Shown in pieces: positions 39,708-46,987 of a stretch of 46,987 bases of DNA. The notes beneath the pieces are model-generated. The model saw nothing but the letters and a program-made list of their open reading frames with translations. It searched no databases and had not been told where the DNA came from. Both the position numbers and the translations under genes were made by a program. How positions within the stretch are numbered: position 1 is the stretch's first letter; every line of letters begins with the position of its first letter. This DNA comes from Thermoplasmata archaeon. Its GTDB lineage: Archaea; Thermoplasmatota; Thermoplasmata; Lutacidiplasmatales; UBA184. The stretch spans positions 1 to 46,987 of the forward strand of contig JAKAVY010000012.1 in assembly GCA_021827405.1 (NCBI GenBank), given 5' to 3'.

Positions 39708-40777
39708 GCTCCGTCTGGGGACTCTTCCCCCGAGGAACGGACTTCTCCTTGACGGGCGGGAACGGGTTCCATTGTCGGCCGGGGTGCGCCCTTTGCTGCT
39801 ACGCCTCCCCGGCCGTGGCACCGGAAGAACTGGAGGGCCTCCGAGAAGCCGCCCCCGGCCTCCCGATGGTACGTGCCTCCCCAAGCGGTTTTCGTATCCC
39901 GTCCCGAGGGAACGGCGGGGCCTGTGCGGCCCTCCGCGAGGCTCGCTGCCGGGCGTACGCGCGCCGCCCCTCCCCCTGCAGGACGTTTCCGATCCATACC
40001 CACCTGGGGCTACGCCCCCAACTCTCCTTGGTCCTCTCCTGCCCGGGACTGTCCTTACCAGGGGTCCTCGAGAACGCTACCCCACCCGGCTCTGAGGACG
40101 GGGAGGGAGGCCTCATGTCCGAGCTCGTGGCGGTGGCCAATGCCCTCCGCGCCATGCCCACCCAGACCCTCCTCCGTCGCACCACCCGCCGGTTGGAGGC
40201 CCTGAGAGCGACCTTGATCCGGCAGGGCCGCTGGGAAGAGCGCGAGCCGCTCCAGCAAGCGCTCGGATCCTCCCCGCCGCTCCCCGGCCCCGCGGACTTC
40301 CCGCCCCGGGGACTGCCCGGCCCGGACGAACCCCTGGAGAACCTGCCCCTCTTCTTCGAGGAAGGGACCGGAGTGCTGGGGCTGCGGCAAGGGGCATCCA
40401 CCTACCAGGTCCTCCACTTCAACGAAGGGGGGGGCGAGGAGAATCGGTGGGAGGAGTTCTCGATCCCCCACGGGCCGCCGGCCCTTGACGAAGGGGCCCA
40501 GGACCGGCTCCACGGATACTTGCGGTATCTGCTCCGGCGAGACCAGCTCTGGTTCCTGGCCTATCGGACCCTGGGCCAGGAGCGGGGCCGCAGCCTAGGA
40601 GAGGTCCTGCGCTCCCTTCTCCGCCAGGCCGGGGCCGAGGTGATGATCCGGGCCGAGGTGCGGGCCCGGTGGAAGGGCCGGGTCGACCCGGTCCTGGGGG
40701 CCTCGGCTGTGGAGGAAGGGATCCGTGCCTACGACGCAGACTGGTTGGACCAGCCTACGTTCGGGACCGCCCTCTGA
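39704..40777 (+). CDS. YkgJ family cysteine-cluster protein
   Basis: 357 aa. The N-terminal domain (about 20-110) has CRPGCALCC (Cys24, Cys28, Cys31, Cys32), then GACAALREARCRAYARRPSPCRTFP, the eight-cysteine pattern of the YkgJ/Fe-S oxidoreductase-like family thought to bind zinc or an iron-sulfur cluster. The remaining 250 residues are helical and lack a named domain; family members of about 110 aa are common, so this is a long fusion or extended version. Function unknown. Coupled to the preceding hypothetical gene. Confidence 0.8.
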   Translation: MSSVWGLFPRGTDFSLTGGNGFHCRPGCALCCYASPAVAPEELEGLREAAPGLPMVRASPSGFRIPSRGNGGACAALREARCRAYARRPSPCRTFPIHTHLGLRPQLSLVLSCPGLSLPGVLENATPPGSEDGEGGLMSELVAVANALRAMPTQTLLRRTTRRLEALRATLIRQGRWEEREPLQQALGSSPPLPGPADFPPRGLPGPDEPLENLPLFFEEGTGVLGLRQGASTYQVLHFNEGGGEENRWEEFSIPHGPPALDEGAQDRLHGYLRYLLRRDQLWFLAYRTLGQERGRSLGEVLRSLLRQAGAEVMIRAEVRARWKGRVDPVLGASAVEEGIRAYDADWLDQPTFGTAL

Positions 40778-40794
40778 CCGGGACAATACGACTT

Positions 40795-41700
40795 TCAGGC
40801 CGGGGGTCGCTTCGCCCGGTTCCGTTGGTGCTCGGCCAGCCGTTCATCCCAGAATCGGGACGGGAGGTGCCGGAGCTCTCCGAAGGAGTTGCCGACCAAC
40901 CACTCCCCACCGTCCATGACCACGCATTCCCCGGTGACAAAGGGCAGGGCATCGCTGAGCAGGAGGACCGCAAGGTCGGCGAACTCCCGGGGATCGCCCA
41001 GCCGGCCCGCCGGGATGTGTTCTCGGACGGAGGCCTCCATGTCCGTATTCGGGATGAGCTGACGCCAAGCCCCGGGGGTCGGGATGGGGCCAGGGGCGAT
41101 TGCGTTCACCCGAATCCCGTGACGAGCCCACTCCACGGCCAGGGATCGAGTGAGGGCGAGGACCCCGGCCTTGCCCGCGGCAGAGGGCAGTAGGTAAGGG
41201 GCTCCCGTCCAGCTGTACGAGGTCACCACGTTCACGAGGGTCCCCGGGGTCCTCTCGGAGATCCACCGGCGCGCGGCGGCCTGGCTCACGTAAAAGGTCC
41301 CGTAAAGGACGGTACGAACCACGGCATCAAACCCCCCGGGCGTGAGGTCCTCGCTCCGGGCGAGGAAATTTCCCGCGGAGTTGTTCAGGACCCCGTCCAG
41401 GCGCCCTGCCACGCGGTACACCTCTTCCACCAGCGCCTGGACCTGCGCCGGGTCCCGGACGTCCGTGGACCTCCCATCGGCGATCCCGCCCTGGGAGCGG
41501 ATCCCCTCTACCGCCTCCTTCCAGTGATCCTCCTTCCTCGATGCCAGGAACACCCACGCGCCGAGCCGGGCGGCTTCCTCCGCCGTGGCGCGCCCAAGGC
41601 CGGTTCCCCCGCCCGTGACCAGGATGACCTTCCCTCGCAAGAGGTCCGGCCGGAAAGGAGAGCGCGCGGCGTCGGGACCGGTGCGCGGGGCTTCGACCAT
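40795..41700 (-). CDS. 2,4-dienoyl-CoA reductase-like SDR
   Basis: 301 aa. Cofactor loop TGGGTGLG (29-36), NNSAGNFL in place of NNAG, and a catalytic serine/lysine site PSAAGKAGVLALTRSLAVEW in place of YxxxK. The C-terminal stretch DGGEWLVGNSFGELRHLP has the shape of the eukaryotic and bacterial DECR branch, which reduces 2,4-dienoyl-CoA with NADPH during breakdown of unsaturated fatty acids. Close FabG-like enzymes cannot be excluded. In an archaeon this points to acyl-CoA metabolism or lateral transfer. It has its own TATA box. Confidence 0.82.
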   Translation of the reverse strand: MVEAPRTGPDAARSPFRPDLLRGKVILVTGGGTGLGRATAEEAARLGAWVFLASRKEDHWKEAVEGIRSQGGIADGRSTDVRDPAQVQALVEEVYRVAGRLDGVLNNSAGNFLARSEDLTPGGFDAVVRTVLYGTFYVSQAAARRWISERTPGTLVNVVTSYSWTGAPYLLPSAAGKAGVLALTRSLAVEWARHGIRVNAIAPGPIPTPGAWRQLIPNTDMEASVREHIPAGRLGDPREFADLAVLLLSDALPFVTGECVVMDGGEWLVGNSFGELRHLPSRFWDERLAEHQRNRAKRPPA

Positions 41701-41722
41701 GACTCCCCTTCAGGGAGTTTCG

Positions 41723-41730
41723 GCTTAATG
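41723..41730 (-). promoter_or_regulatory. TATA box of the DECR-like gene
   Basis: CATTAAGC on the minus strand, centred about 27 bases before ATG 41700, a leaderless arrangement. Confidence 0.55.
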
Positions 41731-42069
41731 GCCTCTCCTCCCTAACCCTTCCCCCCTCCCGCGTTTCCTCTGGGCGACCTTTGACGCTGCCCGTGGAGAG
41801 ACGACCCTCCGTTCATGACCCCAGAGGCCGGGAGGCGGACCGAGGAGGAGACGTCTCTTGGAACCGGGAGGTCAGCCGACAGTCGTTCACAGCCTCGGGA
41901 CACACGGCGCCGCTGACCACGGGGTCCCACCTGGGGCACTATGACCGAGATAAACCCCCTGCACCTGGGCGCGTGGGCGATGGGGGGCCTCTTCCGGGCC
42001 CGACCGGATACCCTCCGGTTACGGGAGAATCCGCCCGAACGATCCGAGGGGCCTCTCAGGAGGGGGCCG
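41731..42069. other. Gene-free spacer upstream of tRNA-Leu
   Basis: About 340 bases between the DECR-like promoter and the 3' end of tRNA-Leu. Open frames here run into the tRNA and show no domain. Nothing else recognised. Confidence 0.4.
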
Positions 42070-42154
42070 TGCTGGCGCCAGGATTTGAACCTGGGAACTC
42101 CTGCGAGAACAGATCTTGAGTCTGTCGCCTTTGGCCAGACTTGGCTACGCCAGC
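42070..42154 (-). tRNA. tRNA-Leu (anticodon CAA)
   Basis: 85-nt type II tRNA. The acceptor stem pairs GCTGGCG with CGCCAGC, discriminator A. The anticodon loop CTCAAGA sits on a CAGA/TCTG stem, giving anticodon CAA (codon UUG). The long variable arm TCTCGCAGGA marks a class II tRNA, and the T loop is TTCAAAT. No intron. The 3' CCA is not encoded (the next bases are CGG), so the CCA-adding enzyme is needed. A TATA box lies at 42179-42186. Confidence 0.92.
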
Positions 42155-42178
42155 GCCCGCGCCCCCGACCTCTCTTCC

Positions 42179-42186
42179 CTATTTGG
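42179..42186 (-). promoter_or_regulatory. TATA box of tRNA-Leu
   Basis: CCAAATAG on the minus strand, 25-32 bases before the mature 5' end of the tRNA. It overlaps the spacer before the Rpp21 stop. Confidence 0.5.
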
Positions 42187-42205
42187 CCTGGCTGCCCCTC
42201 CCGGG

Positions 42206-42673
42206 TCAGCCGTCCTCGGGACCCTCCTCCTCTTCCACGTCCTCCTCCTCATCCACGCTGACGGCCAGGGGCTCGGGTAAGCCCTCGGTCCGGAAGCCCC
42301 GGGGCTCCTCGGGGATCGGAGAGCCCCGGATCCGTCCCCGGCCCAACCGCCCGCAGGTCAAACAGGTGCGGGTCCTCTTTCCGGCGTTGAACCGGGTCCG
42401 GACGCTGACCCCCTCCCGGAAGAACGTGGAACAGCCTTGGCAGAAACGGTCCTTGAGCAGCGGAGGGATCCGTATGTTGTAACGGGTGCCGATCCTTCGC
42501 GCCAGCTGGACGTAACGCCGCGAGAGCCCGGGCTCGCCGCCCCGGGAGGCGGCCTCCGCCCGTCCGATGAGGATGGCCATCCTTTCCCGCGCGACCGAGA
42601 TCATCAGGGGCGTGCGGAAGCCCCGCCGGCCCCCTCGCCGCGTCCGGGGCTCAGAGGAATGGGAGTGGCGCAT
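42206..42673 (-). CDS. rnp4: Ribonuclease P protein component 4 (Rpp21/Rpr2)
   Basis: 155-aa protein subunit of archaeal RNase P, which matures tRNA 5' ends. The helical N-terminal part has SVARERMAILIGRAEAAS and RRYVQLARRIGTRYNIRIPPLLKDRFC, followed by the zinc ribbon Cys78, Cys81, Cys104, Cys107 (CQGC...CLTC), the exact family plan. The C-terminal 40 residues are acidic and unconserved. ATG 42673 is supported by a TATA box upstream that lies inside the neighbouring zinc-ribbon gene. Transcribed towards the tRNA-Leu gene. Confidence 0.88.
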   Translation of the reverse strand: MRHSHSSEPRTRRGGRRGFRTPLMISVARERMAILIGRAEAASRGGEPGLSRRYVQLARRIGTRYNIRIPPLLKDRFCQGCSTFFREGVSVRTRFNAGKRTRTCLTCGRLGRGRIRGSPIPEEPRGFRTEGLPEPLAVSVDEEEDVEEEEGPEDG

Positions 42674-43026
42674 ACCGGGCAGACCACCGCACGCATAGAA
42701 ATAACCGCGTTACAGGTGGGACACTGCCGGGACCCGACGGGCAGGGGGGGCGGGGCCGCAGCAGGAAAGGATGGAGGTCCCTGGGACCCCGGAACACCCC
42801 CTGGCATCGACGGGAGCGGCTGAGGCAGAGGGAGCGTCCCCCCGGTCCCAGGAGAACCGGCGCTGGGCAGAGCCCCCCCGCTCCCCCGGCCACCGGTCGG
42901 GGCCACGCCCCAGGGCCGGGGGACACCCCCTTGGGCAGGCCCGAAGGTGAACTGTGTCCGCAAACACTGGGGGCAGAATACCGCGCCCTCCACCAGGGGG
43001 GCCTGACAATAGAGGCAGGTCGCCAT
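42604..43026 (-). CDS. Double zinc-ribbon protein
   Basis: 140 aa. An N-terminal ribbon with Cys4, Cys7, Cys18, Cys21 (ATCLYCQAP...VFCPQCL) and a C-terminal ribbon (QCPTCNAV...VVCPVCATP) flank a Pro/Gly/Ser-rich linker of about 75 residues. This double-zinc-ribbon layout is common in archaeal proteins of unknown role. Its last 70 bases overlap the start and promoter of the Rpp21 gene. CTCATAGC on the minus strand near 43052 may be its TATA element. Confidence 0.65.
   Translation of the reverse strand: MATCLYCQAPLVEGAVFCPQCLRTQFTFGPAQGGVPRPWGVAPTGGRGSGGALPSAGSPGTGGTLPLPQPLPSMPGGVPGSQGPPSFPAAAPPPLPVGSRQCPTCNAVISMRAVVCPVCATPIPLSPGRGEGAGGASARP
42697..42704 (-). promoter_or_regulatory. TATA box of the Rpp21 gene
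   Basis: TTATTTCT on the minus strand, centred about 28 bases before ATG 42673. It lies inside the coding region of the upstream zinc-ribbon gene. Confidence 0.55.
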
Positions 43027-43121
43027 CGTTTCCGGGAAGCGAACGCACGCTATGAGGGTTCAGGCCTCGCCCTGGGGTCTCACCTAAACATAGATATCAC
43101 CCCCGAACCTTACTGGTAACG

Positions 43122-43943
43122 TTGAGCGAGCGCTGGGTGGGGTTGGTCACACGCGATCCTCTCCTCTACGGCGAACTCGCGCTGTACTTCCGGGAACGAC
43201 ACATCCCGACGCTGAGCTTCCTTCCCGGGGACCGCCTCCCGGAACGGGTGGCGGTGGTCGTCACTTCAGCGGCGGAGCTTCCCGAGATCGACTTCCCTCA
43301 CACGGTGGTAGCCGAACCCGGGGACCTCACCACCGTCGGCGTCGCGGTCCGGGAGGCGCTCCGAGGGAGACCCCGGATCCGAACCCTGGTCCTCGGCGTG
43401 GACCCCGGCCCCCGACCCGGCTTCGCCCTCCTCGACGATCGTCGCGCTTGCCTTACCCAGGGAACGGCGGAGGACCCGGAGAACGTGGCTCGTCTGGCCC
43501 GGAAGCTCCGGGAGGACTTCCCGGCGGCGCCTCTCACCATCCGGGTCGGTGACGGGGACCCCCCGAGCCAGGCCCGGATCCTCCAGGCCCTGGCCCCCCT
43601 GGACTGCCCGGTGGAACTGGTCGACGAAGTGCGCACCACCCTCCCGGGTCGGCGGCAGAACGACCCCCTCGCGGCGAAGGCCATTGCCGCCACCTCCGGC
43701 CGCCCGGTGGCCGGCCCGACCGCCTGGAGGATCACCCGGGGAGCGGTGGCCAACCTGCAACGGATCAGCCGGGAGGCGAGCGGGGGCCGGCTCACGATCT
43801 CCCGGAGCCTCGCGGCGTCGGTGCTGCGCGGGCACCTTCCGCTGGGGGAGGCCATCCGGTTGACCGACCGCGGCCACCCCGCGCCATCCCGACCAGCGGG
43901 GGGTACGCCGGGGATCCTGGCGGCGGCCGGGGACAACCTTTAG
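43122..43943 (+). CDS. RuvC-like (RNase H fold) protein, predicted nuclease
   Basis: 273 aa from TTG 43122 (GTG 43137 is an alternative). The region 86-190 has RNase H-fold strand 1, RTLVLGVDPGPRPGFALLDD with Asp94, LTIRVGDGD with Asp144, and RRQNDPLAAKAIAATSG with Asp181, in the spacing of RuvC-type nucleases where the last motif reads DxxDA. The first 80 residues form a separate alpha/beta domain and the C-terminal 75 are basic and helical. Predicted metal-dependent nuclease acting on branched or structured DNA; the specific role is unknown. AT-rich ACATAGATATC near 43090 suggests a leaderless start. Confidence 0.6.
   Translation: MSERWVGLVTRDPLLYGELALYFRERHIPTLSFLPGDRLPERVAVVVTSAAELPEIDFPHTVVAEPGDLTTVGVAVREALRGRPRIRTLVLGVDPGPRPGFALLDDRRACLTQGTAEDPENVARLARKLREDFPAAPLTIRVGDGDPPSQARILQALAPLDCPVELVDEVRTTLPGRRQNDPLAAKAIAATSGRPVAGPTAWRITRGAVANLQRISREASGGRLTISRSLAASVLRGHLPLGEAIRLTDRGHPAPSRPAGGTPGILAAAGDNL
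43936..43943 (+). promoter_or_regulatory. TATA-like box of gltX
   Basis: ACCTTTAG centred about 29 bases before ATG 43969. It overlaps the stop codon of the RuvC-like gene, so gltX can be transcribed independently. Confidence 0.5.
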
Positions 43944-43968
43944 GTCCCCCTCCGCTGGCCGTGGCCCC

Positions 43969-45705
43969 ATGTCCATCGCCCCCGACCTCCGCGCGCGGAT
44001 CACTCGCTTGGCGCTGGAGAATGCCGTGGAGCACCGATCCGACCCCCGGCCGGAGAGCATCCTTGGCGCCCTGCTCGGCTCCGACCCGTCGCTCCGATCC
44101 CAACGGGATTCGCTCGTCCCCGAGGTCCGGGACGTGATCGCGGAGATCTCCACCCTGAGCCCGGAGGAGCGCGCCACCCGGCTACAACACCTCGGAGGCC
44201 CCCTACCGCGGGCGGTACGACCCAATCGCTCCCCCCCCGGGGACGAGGCCCTCCCAGACCTTCCGGACCTTCCGGGGGCCGAGCCGGGGAAGGTCACCTT
44301 GCGTTTCGCCCCGTTCCCTTCCGGGGCCCTGCACGTCGGACATGCCCGGGGGATCTTCCTCAACGACGCGTACCGCCAACGCTACGACGGACGCTTTTTC
44401 CTCGTCTTTGACGACACGGTGGGGTCGGCCGAGAAGCGGCCGTCCCTCGAGTCCTACGACCTCATCCTGGAGGACTTCCAGTTGGCCGGGGTGAAGCTCT
44501 CCAAGATCTACTACAAATCCGACCGGCTCCCCGAGTACTACCGGCACCTCCCCCCCTTGCTCGAACAAGGCAGCGCGTACGTCTGCCTCTGCCCGGCCGA
44601 GGAGCTCCGGCGTCGCCGGGAGGCCCGGGAGCCCTGTCCGGAACGGGACCGCGAGAAGGCCTGGCAACAGGAGGCCTGGGAGGGGATGCTCTCCGGCCGA
44701 TATGGGGAGGGGGAGGCCGTGGTCCGGCTCAAGACCGACCTCAACCACCCCAATCCCGCCTTCCGGGACCGGGTCCTGTTCCGGATCTCGGAACTCGACC
44801 ATCCTCGGGTCGGGCACCGCTACCGGGTCTGGCCGCTGCTCGAGTACTCCTGGGGCGTGGATGACGTGGAGCTGGGGATCACCCACGTCCTCCGGGGGAA
44901 AGACCTGGTCATGGAGGACGAGATGGAGCAGGCCCTCTGGAAGGCGTGGGGATGGACCGGGCCCCGGTTCACCCACTTCGGCCTCCTGCGGATCCGGGAG
45001 GCGAAGCTCTCCAAGAGCAAGTTCCAGAAGGAGATCGCCTCCGGCGCGTTCGAGGGCTGGTCTGACCCCCGGACCTGGAGCCTGCGCTCCCTCTGGCGCC
45101 GGGGCATCCGCCCGGACGCGGTTCGGCAGTTCGTCCTTTCCTTCGGGCTCTCTTTGGCGGACATCGAGGTCCCGGCGGAGACGCTCTACGCGATGAACCG
45201 CCACCTCATCGATCCCACCACCCCCCGCCGCGCGTTCGTCCCCCAACCCGTCCCCGTGAAGGTCCTCGGCGACCCTCTGGGCCCCCGACGTGTGGAGCTC
45301 GCCAACCACCCGGAGCACCCGGAGATGGGGGAACGCACCCTCCAGGTCGATGACCTCTTCTACCTCCCCGGCCGGGATGTGGCCTCCCATCTGGGGGAGG
45401 AGGTCCGTCTGAAGGACCTCCTGAACGTCCGCCTTCCCGGGTCGATCCGCCCGGAGCCGCTTCCCGCCAACTTCACCAGCCAACCGAACAAACCCCTTCC
45501 CCGCCTCCAATGGGTCCCGGCGGGGGAGGCCGTGCCCGTCTCGGTCCTGGGCGTGGACCACGAACTGACCGAGGGTTTCGGGGAAGCCGACCTCGCCCGG
45601 GCTCCCGAGGGAGGCCTCTTCCAGTTCGAACGCTTCGGGTTCGTTCGCGCCGACGTTCTCCCCCTTGCCGGGGAACGCCGCCGCTTCTTCTTTGCCCACC
45701 CGTGA
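43969..45705 (+). CDS. gltX: Glutamyl-tRNA synthetase (archaeal type)
   Basis: Attaches glutamate to tRNA-Glu, and in many archaea to tRNA-Gln for later transamidation. 578 aa, with the roughly 110-residue N-terminal extension of archaeal/eukaryotic enzymes. The HIGH motif is SGALHVGHARG (His122 to His125), and KLSKS near residue 345 is the KMSKS loop. SWGVDDVELGITHVLRGKDL is the conserved middle segment, and the all-beta anticodon-binding domain follows from about 400 (FVPQPVPVKVLGDP). No missing key residues. Confidence 0.93.
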   Translation: MSIAPDLRARITRLALENAVEHRSDPRPESILGALLGSDPSLRSQRDSLVPEVRDVIAEISTLSPEERATRLQHLGGPLPRAVRPNRSPPGDEALPDLPDLPGAEPGKVTLRFAPFPSGALHVGHARGIFLNDAYRQRYDGRFFLVFDDTVGSAEKRPSLESYDLILEDFQLAGVKLSKIYYKSDRLPEYYRHLPPLLEQGSAYVCLCPAEELRRRREAREPCPERDREKAWQQEAWEGMLSGRYGEGEAVVRLKTDLNHPNPAFRDRVLFRISELDHPRVGHRYRVWPLLEYSWGVDDVELGITHVLRGKDLVMEDEMEQALWKAWGWTGPRFTHFGLLRIREAKLSKSKFQKEIASGAFEGWSDPRTWSLRSLWRRGIRPDAVRQFVLSFGLSLADIEVPAETLYAMNRHLIDPTTPRRAFVPQPVPVKVLGDPLGPRRVELANHPEHPEMGERTLQVDDLFYLPGRDVASHLGEEVRLKDLLNVRLPGSIRPEPLPANFTSQPNKPLPRLQWVPAGEAVPVSVLGVDHELTEGFGEADLARAPEGGLFQFERFGFVRADVLPLAGERRRFFFAHP

Positions 45706-45724
45706 CCTAGTCCCGGGGCCACAA

Positions 45725-45732
45725 GGTTTTAG
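45725..45732 (+). promoter_or_regulatory. TATA-like box of the VOC gene
   Basis: GGTTTTAG centred about 38 bases before ATG 45766, a leader of about 11 bases. Confidence 0.4.
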
Positions 45733-45765
45733 TCCGGGAGCCCCCATCGGGCGTCGGGAGAACGG

Positions 45766-46161
45766 ATGCGCTTCGCCCACACCTCGATCACCGTGAAGGA
45801 CCTCGAGGAGAGCCTCCGGTTCTATACGGACGCCTTGGGCCTGGCCTTCGAGCGACACCGCGAGATCCCGGAGAACCGCGCCGAGATCGCCTTTGTCGTC
45901 GATCCGGTGTCCGGCGCCCGTCTGGAACTGACCCACTGGAAGGACCGGGCCCACTACGAGGAGGGCGACCAGCTGGACCACCTGGCCTTCGAGGTGGACG
46001 ACCTGACCTCCACCCTCACCCGCCTCCGGTCCCTCAAGGTCCCGGTCGTCAAGGAGCCCTATACCCTCTCCGGTGGGACCCGCCGGATCGCCTTCGTCCA
46101 GGACCCCAACGGGATCTGGATCGAGCTGCTGGAGACGGCCGGGGAAGCCCGAGGGCGGTGA
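45766..46161 (+). CDS. Glyoxalase I-like VOC metalloenzyme
   Basis: 131 aa, one VOC unit of two beta-alpha-beta-beta-beta modules. The four metal ligands align with those of bacterial glyoxalase I: His5, Glu54 (RLELTHW), His72 (DHLAFEV) and Glu120 (IWIELLE). Glyoxalase I isomerises hemithioacetals formed from methylglyoxal; archaea lacking glutathione may use another thiol or the protein may be a methylmalonyl-CoA epimerase-type relative. Coupled to the MFS gene by a 4-base GTGA overlap. Confidence 0.82.
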   Translation: MRFAHTSITVKDLEESLRFYTDALGLAFERHREIPENRAEIAFVVDPVSGARLELTHWKDRAHYEEGDQLDHLAFEVDDLTSTLTRLRSLKVPVVKEPYTLSGGTRRIAFVQDPNGIWIELLETAGEARGR

Positions 46162-46987
46162 CGGCGGTCCCGGACGTCCCGGACCCGGTCGAGACCGCGA
46201 GGGCCAGCGGGCTTAGACTCCTCCCGACGGTCTTCACCTCCACCCTGCTCATCCGATTCGGTTTCGGCATCACCCTGAGCGTCTACGCGTTCTACCTCGG
46301 CACCTCCGTGGGGCTGGTCGGGACGGCCGCCGCCCTGGCCCCCGCCCTCGAGCTCTCCACCGTCCTCTTCTCCGGGTTCGCGGCGGACCGGTTCGGGAGG
46401 CTCCCCGTGCTCCGTTTCGGCCTGGGGTTAGGCGTCGTGGTCCTGCTGCTCATGTCGACCACCCGTTCTCTCATCCTCCAAGGGGCCCTTTCCGGGGTCT
46501 TTGGCCTCGCCAGCGGGGCCATCCTCGCCTCCTCCCTGGCCTTCACCGGGGATGTGAGCCCCCCCGACGGGCGCGGACGGGAGATGGGTTGGTTCGACGC
46601 GGTCAACCTCGCCGGCTGGGTCTCGGGCTTCGCCGCGGGGTACCTGCTGGCGGGTTTCCTTCCCGCCTCCCGGCTCAACGAGGCGTTCTGGGTGGGGGCC
46701 CTCGCGGTCCTCCTCGGACTCATCCTCGTCCTTAGGACGGCCCGGGGTTACGCGGAGCTCACCGCTCCGAAGTTCTTTGATCGCCACCGGATCGTCTCCG
46801 CGCTCGGGAACCCGGACACCCTGCTCATCATCCTGCCCTGGACCGCCATCTACATGATCATCGGAGCCCTGTTCACCTTCTTGGGCCCAGCCGCCCGGAC
46901 CCTGGCCATCCCGCTGTGGGAGCTGGGCCTGGCCATCCTCGGCGGAGGCGCGCTCCTCTTCCTCACCCAACCGTACTATGGACGCTT
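46158..46987 (+). CDS. Major facilitator superfamily transporter, 3' truncated by the window
   Basis: Partial: 276 complete codons from GTG 46158 and no stop before the window end. About eight hydrophobic segments are visible. GFAADRFGRLPVL between helices 2 and 3 is MFS motif A (GxxxDRxGR). A central cytoplasmic loop near residues 190-215 contains YAELTAPKFFDRHR. Typical MFS proteins have 390-420 aa, so about two thirds is here. Substrate unknown; multidrug or sugar efflux types look most similar. The start overlaps the VOC stop, suggesting a shared transcript. Confidence 0.82.
   Translation, partial: MTAVPDVPDPVETARASGLRLLPTVFTSTLLIRFGFGITLSVYAFYLGTSVGLVGTAAALAPALELSTVLFSGFAADRFGRLPVLRFGLGLGVVVLLLMSTTRSLILQGALSGVFGLASGAILASSLAFTGDVSPPDGRGREMGWFDAVNLAGWVSGFAAGYLLAGFLPASRLNEAFWVGALAVLLGLILVLRTARGYAELTAPKFFDRHRIVSALGNPDTLLIILPWTAIYMIIGALFTFLGPAARTLAIPLWELGLAILGGGALLFLTQPYYGR

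Noticed and set aside
41781-42119. 112-codon open frame upstream of tRNA-Leu
   Set aside because: Runs into the tRNA gene and has no coding signature.
44203-45981. 592-codon open frame antisense to GluRS
   Set aside because: Spans the GluRS and VOC genes on the opposite strand; no recognisable content.

Overview
The window reads as a contiguous piece of a high-GC archaeal genome. Archaeal informational genes are spread across it: an Orc1/Cdc6-family ATPase, pelota, TrmY, a class I CCA-adding enzyme, RNase P subunit Rpp21, an archaeal-type GluRS, deoxyhypusine synthase, the PyrB/PyrI pair and an FtsZ-family GTPase. Many genes have a TATA-like box centred 25-30 bases before the start codon and almost no leader, which is the archaeal leaderless layout. 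The single tRNA lacks an encoded CCA. A DUF6015-like protein, a WtpABC-type oxyanion importer and the HTH_45/DUF998 genes suggest a high-GC Thermoplasmatota lineage; that placement is inference. Lipoyl synthase, a hybrid histidine kinase, a bactofilin-like protein and a DECR-like reductase give it a partly bacterial-looking gene complement.

Layout. 19-5796: a tight plus-strand run (TatD-like hydrolase, thymidylate kinase, Orc1/Cdc6-like ATPase, TPR protein, lipoyl synthase, small membrane protein), meeting the CCA-adding enzyme head-on at a shared CTAG. 7395-9545: an AmmeMemoRadiSam radical SAM enzyme and a methyltransferase. 9824-12544: DUF6015-like protein and TrmY, converging on an RHH regulator plus divergent FtsZ operon. 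12703-14983: pelota and a glycosyltransferase. 15045-20818: a minus-strand molybdate/tungstate operon (binding protein, permease, ATPase, ModE-like regulator, molybdopterin hydroxylase) with a candidate operator. 21200-25051: a phosphorelay set (hybrid kinase, Hpt protein, response regulator with an unrecognised output domain). 25384-31079: an SDR, a small membrane protein, then a surface-glycan group (GT2, zinc-ribbon NDP-sugar epimerase, GT4).

31080-32698 is the most unusual part: an AT-richer gene-free island with a 28-bp 11-6-11 inverted repeat resembling a Xer/dif recombination site, followed by a VapBC toxin-antitoxin pair with its own palindromic operator. 32699-41700: a bactofilin-like beta-solenoid protein, a winged-helix protein with a DUF998 membrane protein, a YedY-like molybdoenzyme, deoxyhypusine synthase, a Gdt1-type cation transporter, PyrI/PyrB, a YkgJ protein and a DECR-like reductase. 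42070-46987: tRNA-Leu(CAA), Rpp21, a zinc-ribbon protein, a RuvC-like protein, GluRS, a glyoxalase-like protein and a truncated MFS transporter.

Functional links. The oxyanion importer could feed at least two molybdenum or tungsten enzymes in the window. The RHH-FtsZ pair recalls the haloarchaeal CdrS-FtsZ2 division module. The CCA-adding enzyme is needed to mature tRNAs such as the tRNA-Leu here. No rRNA, CRISPR array, transposase or integrase gene was seen.
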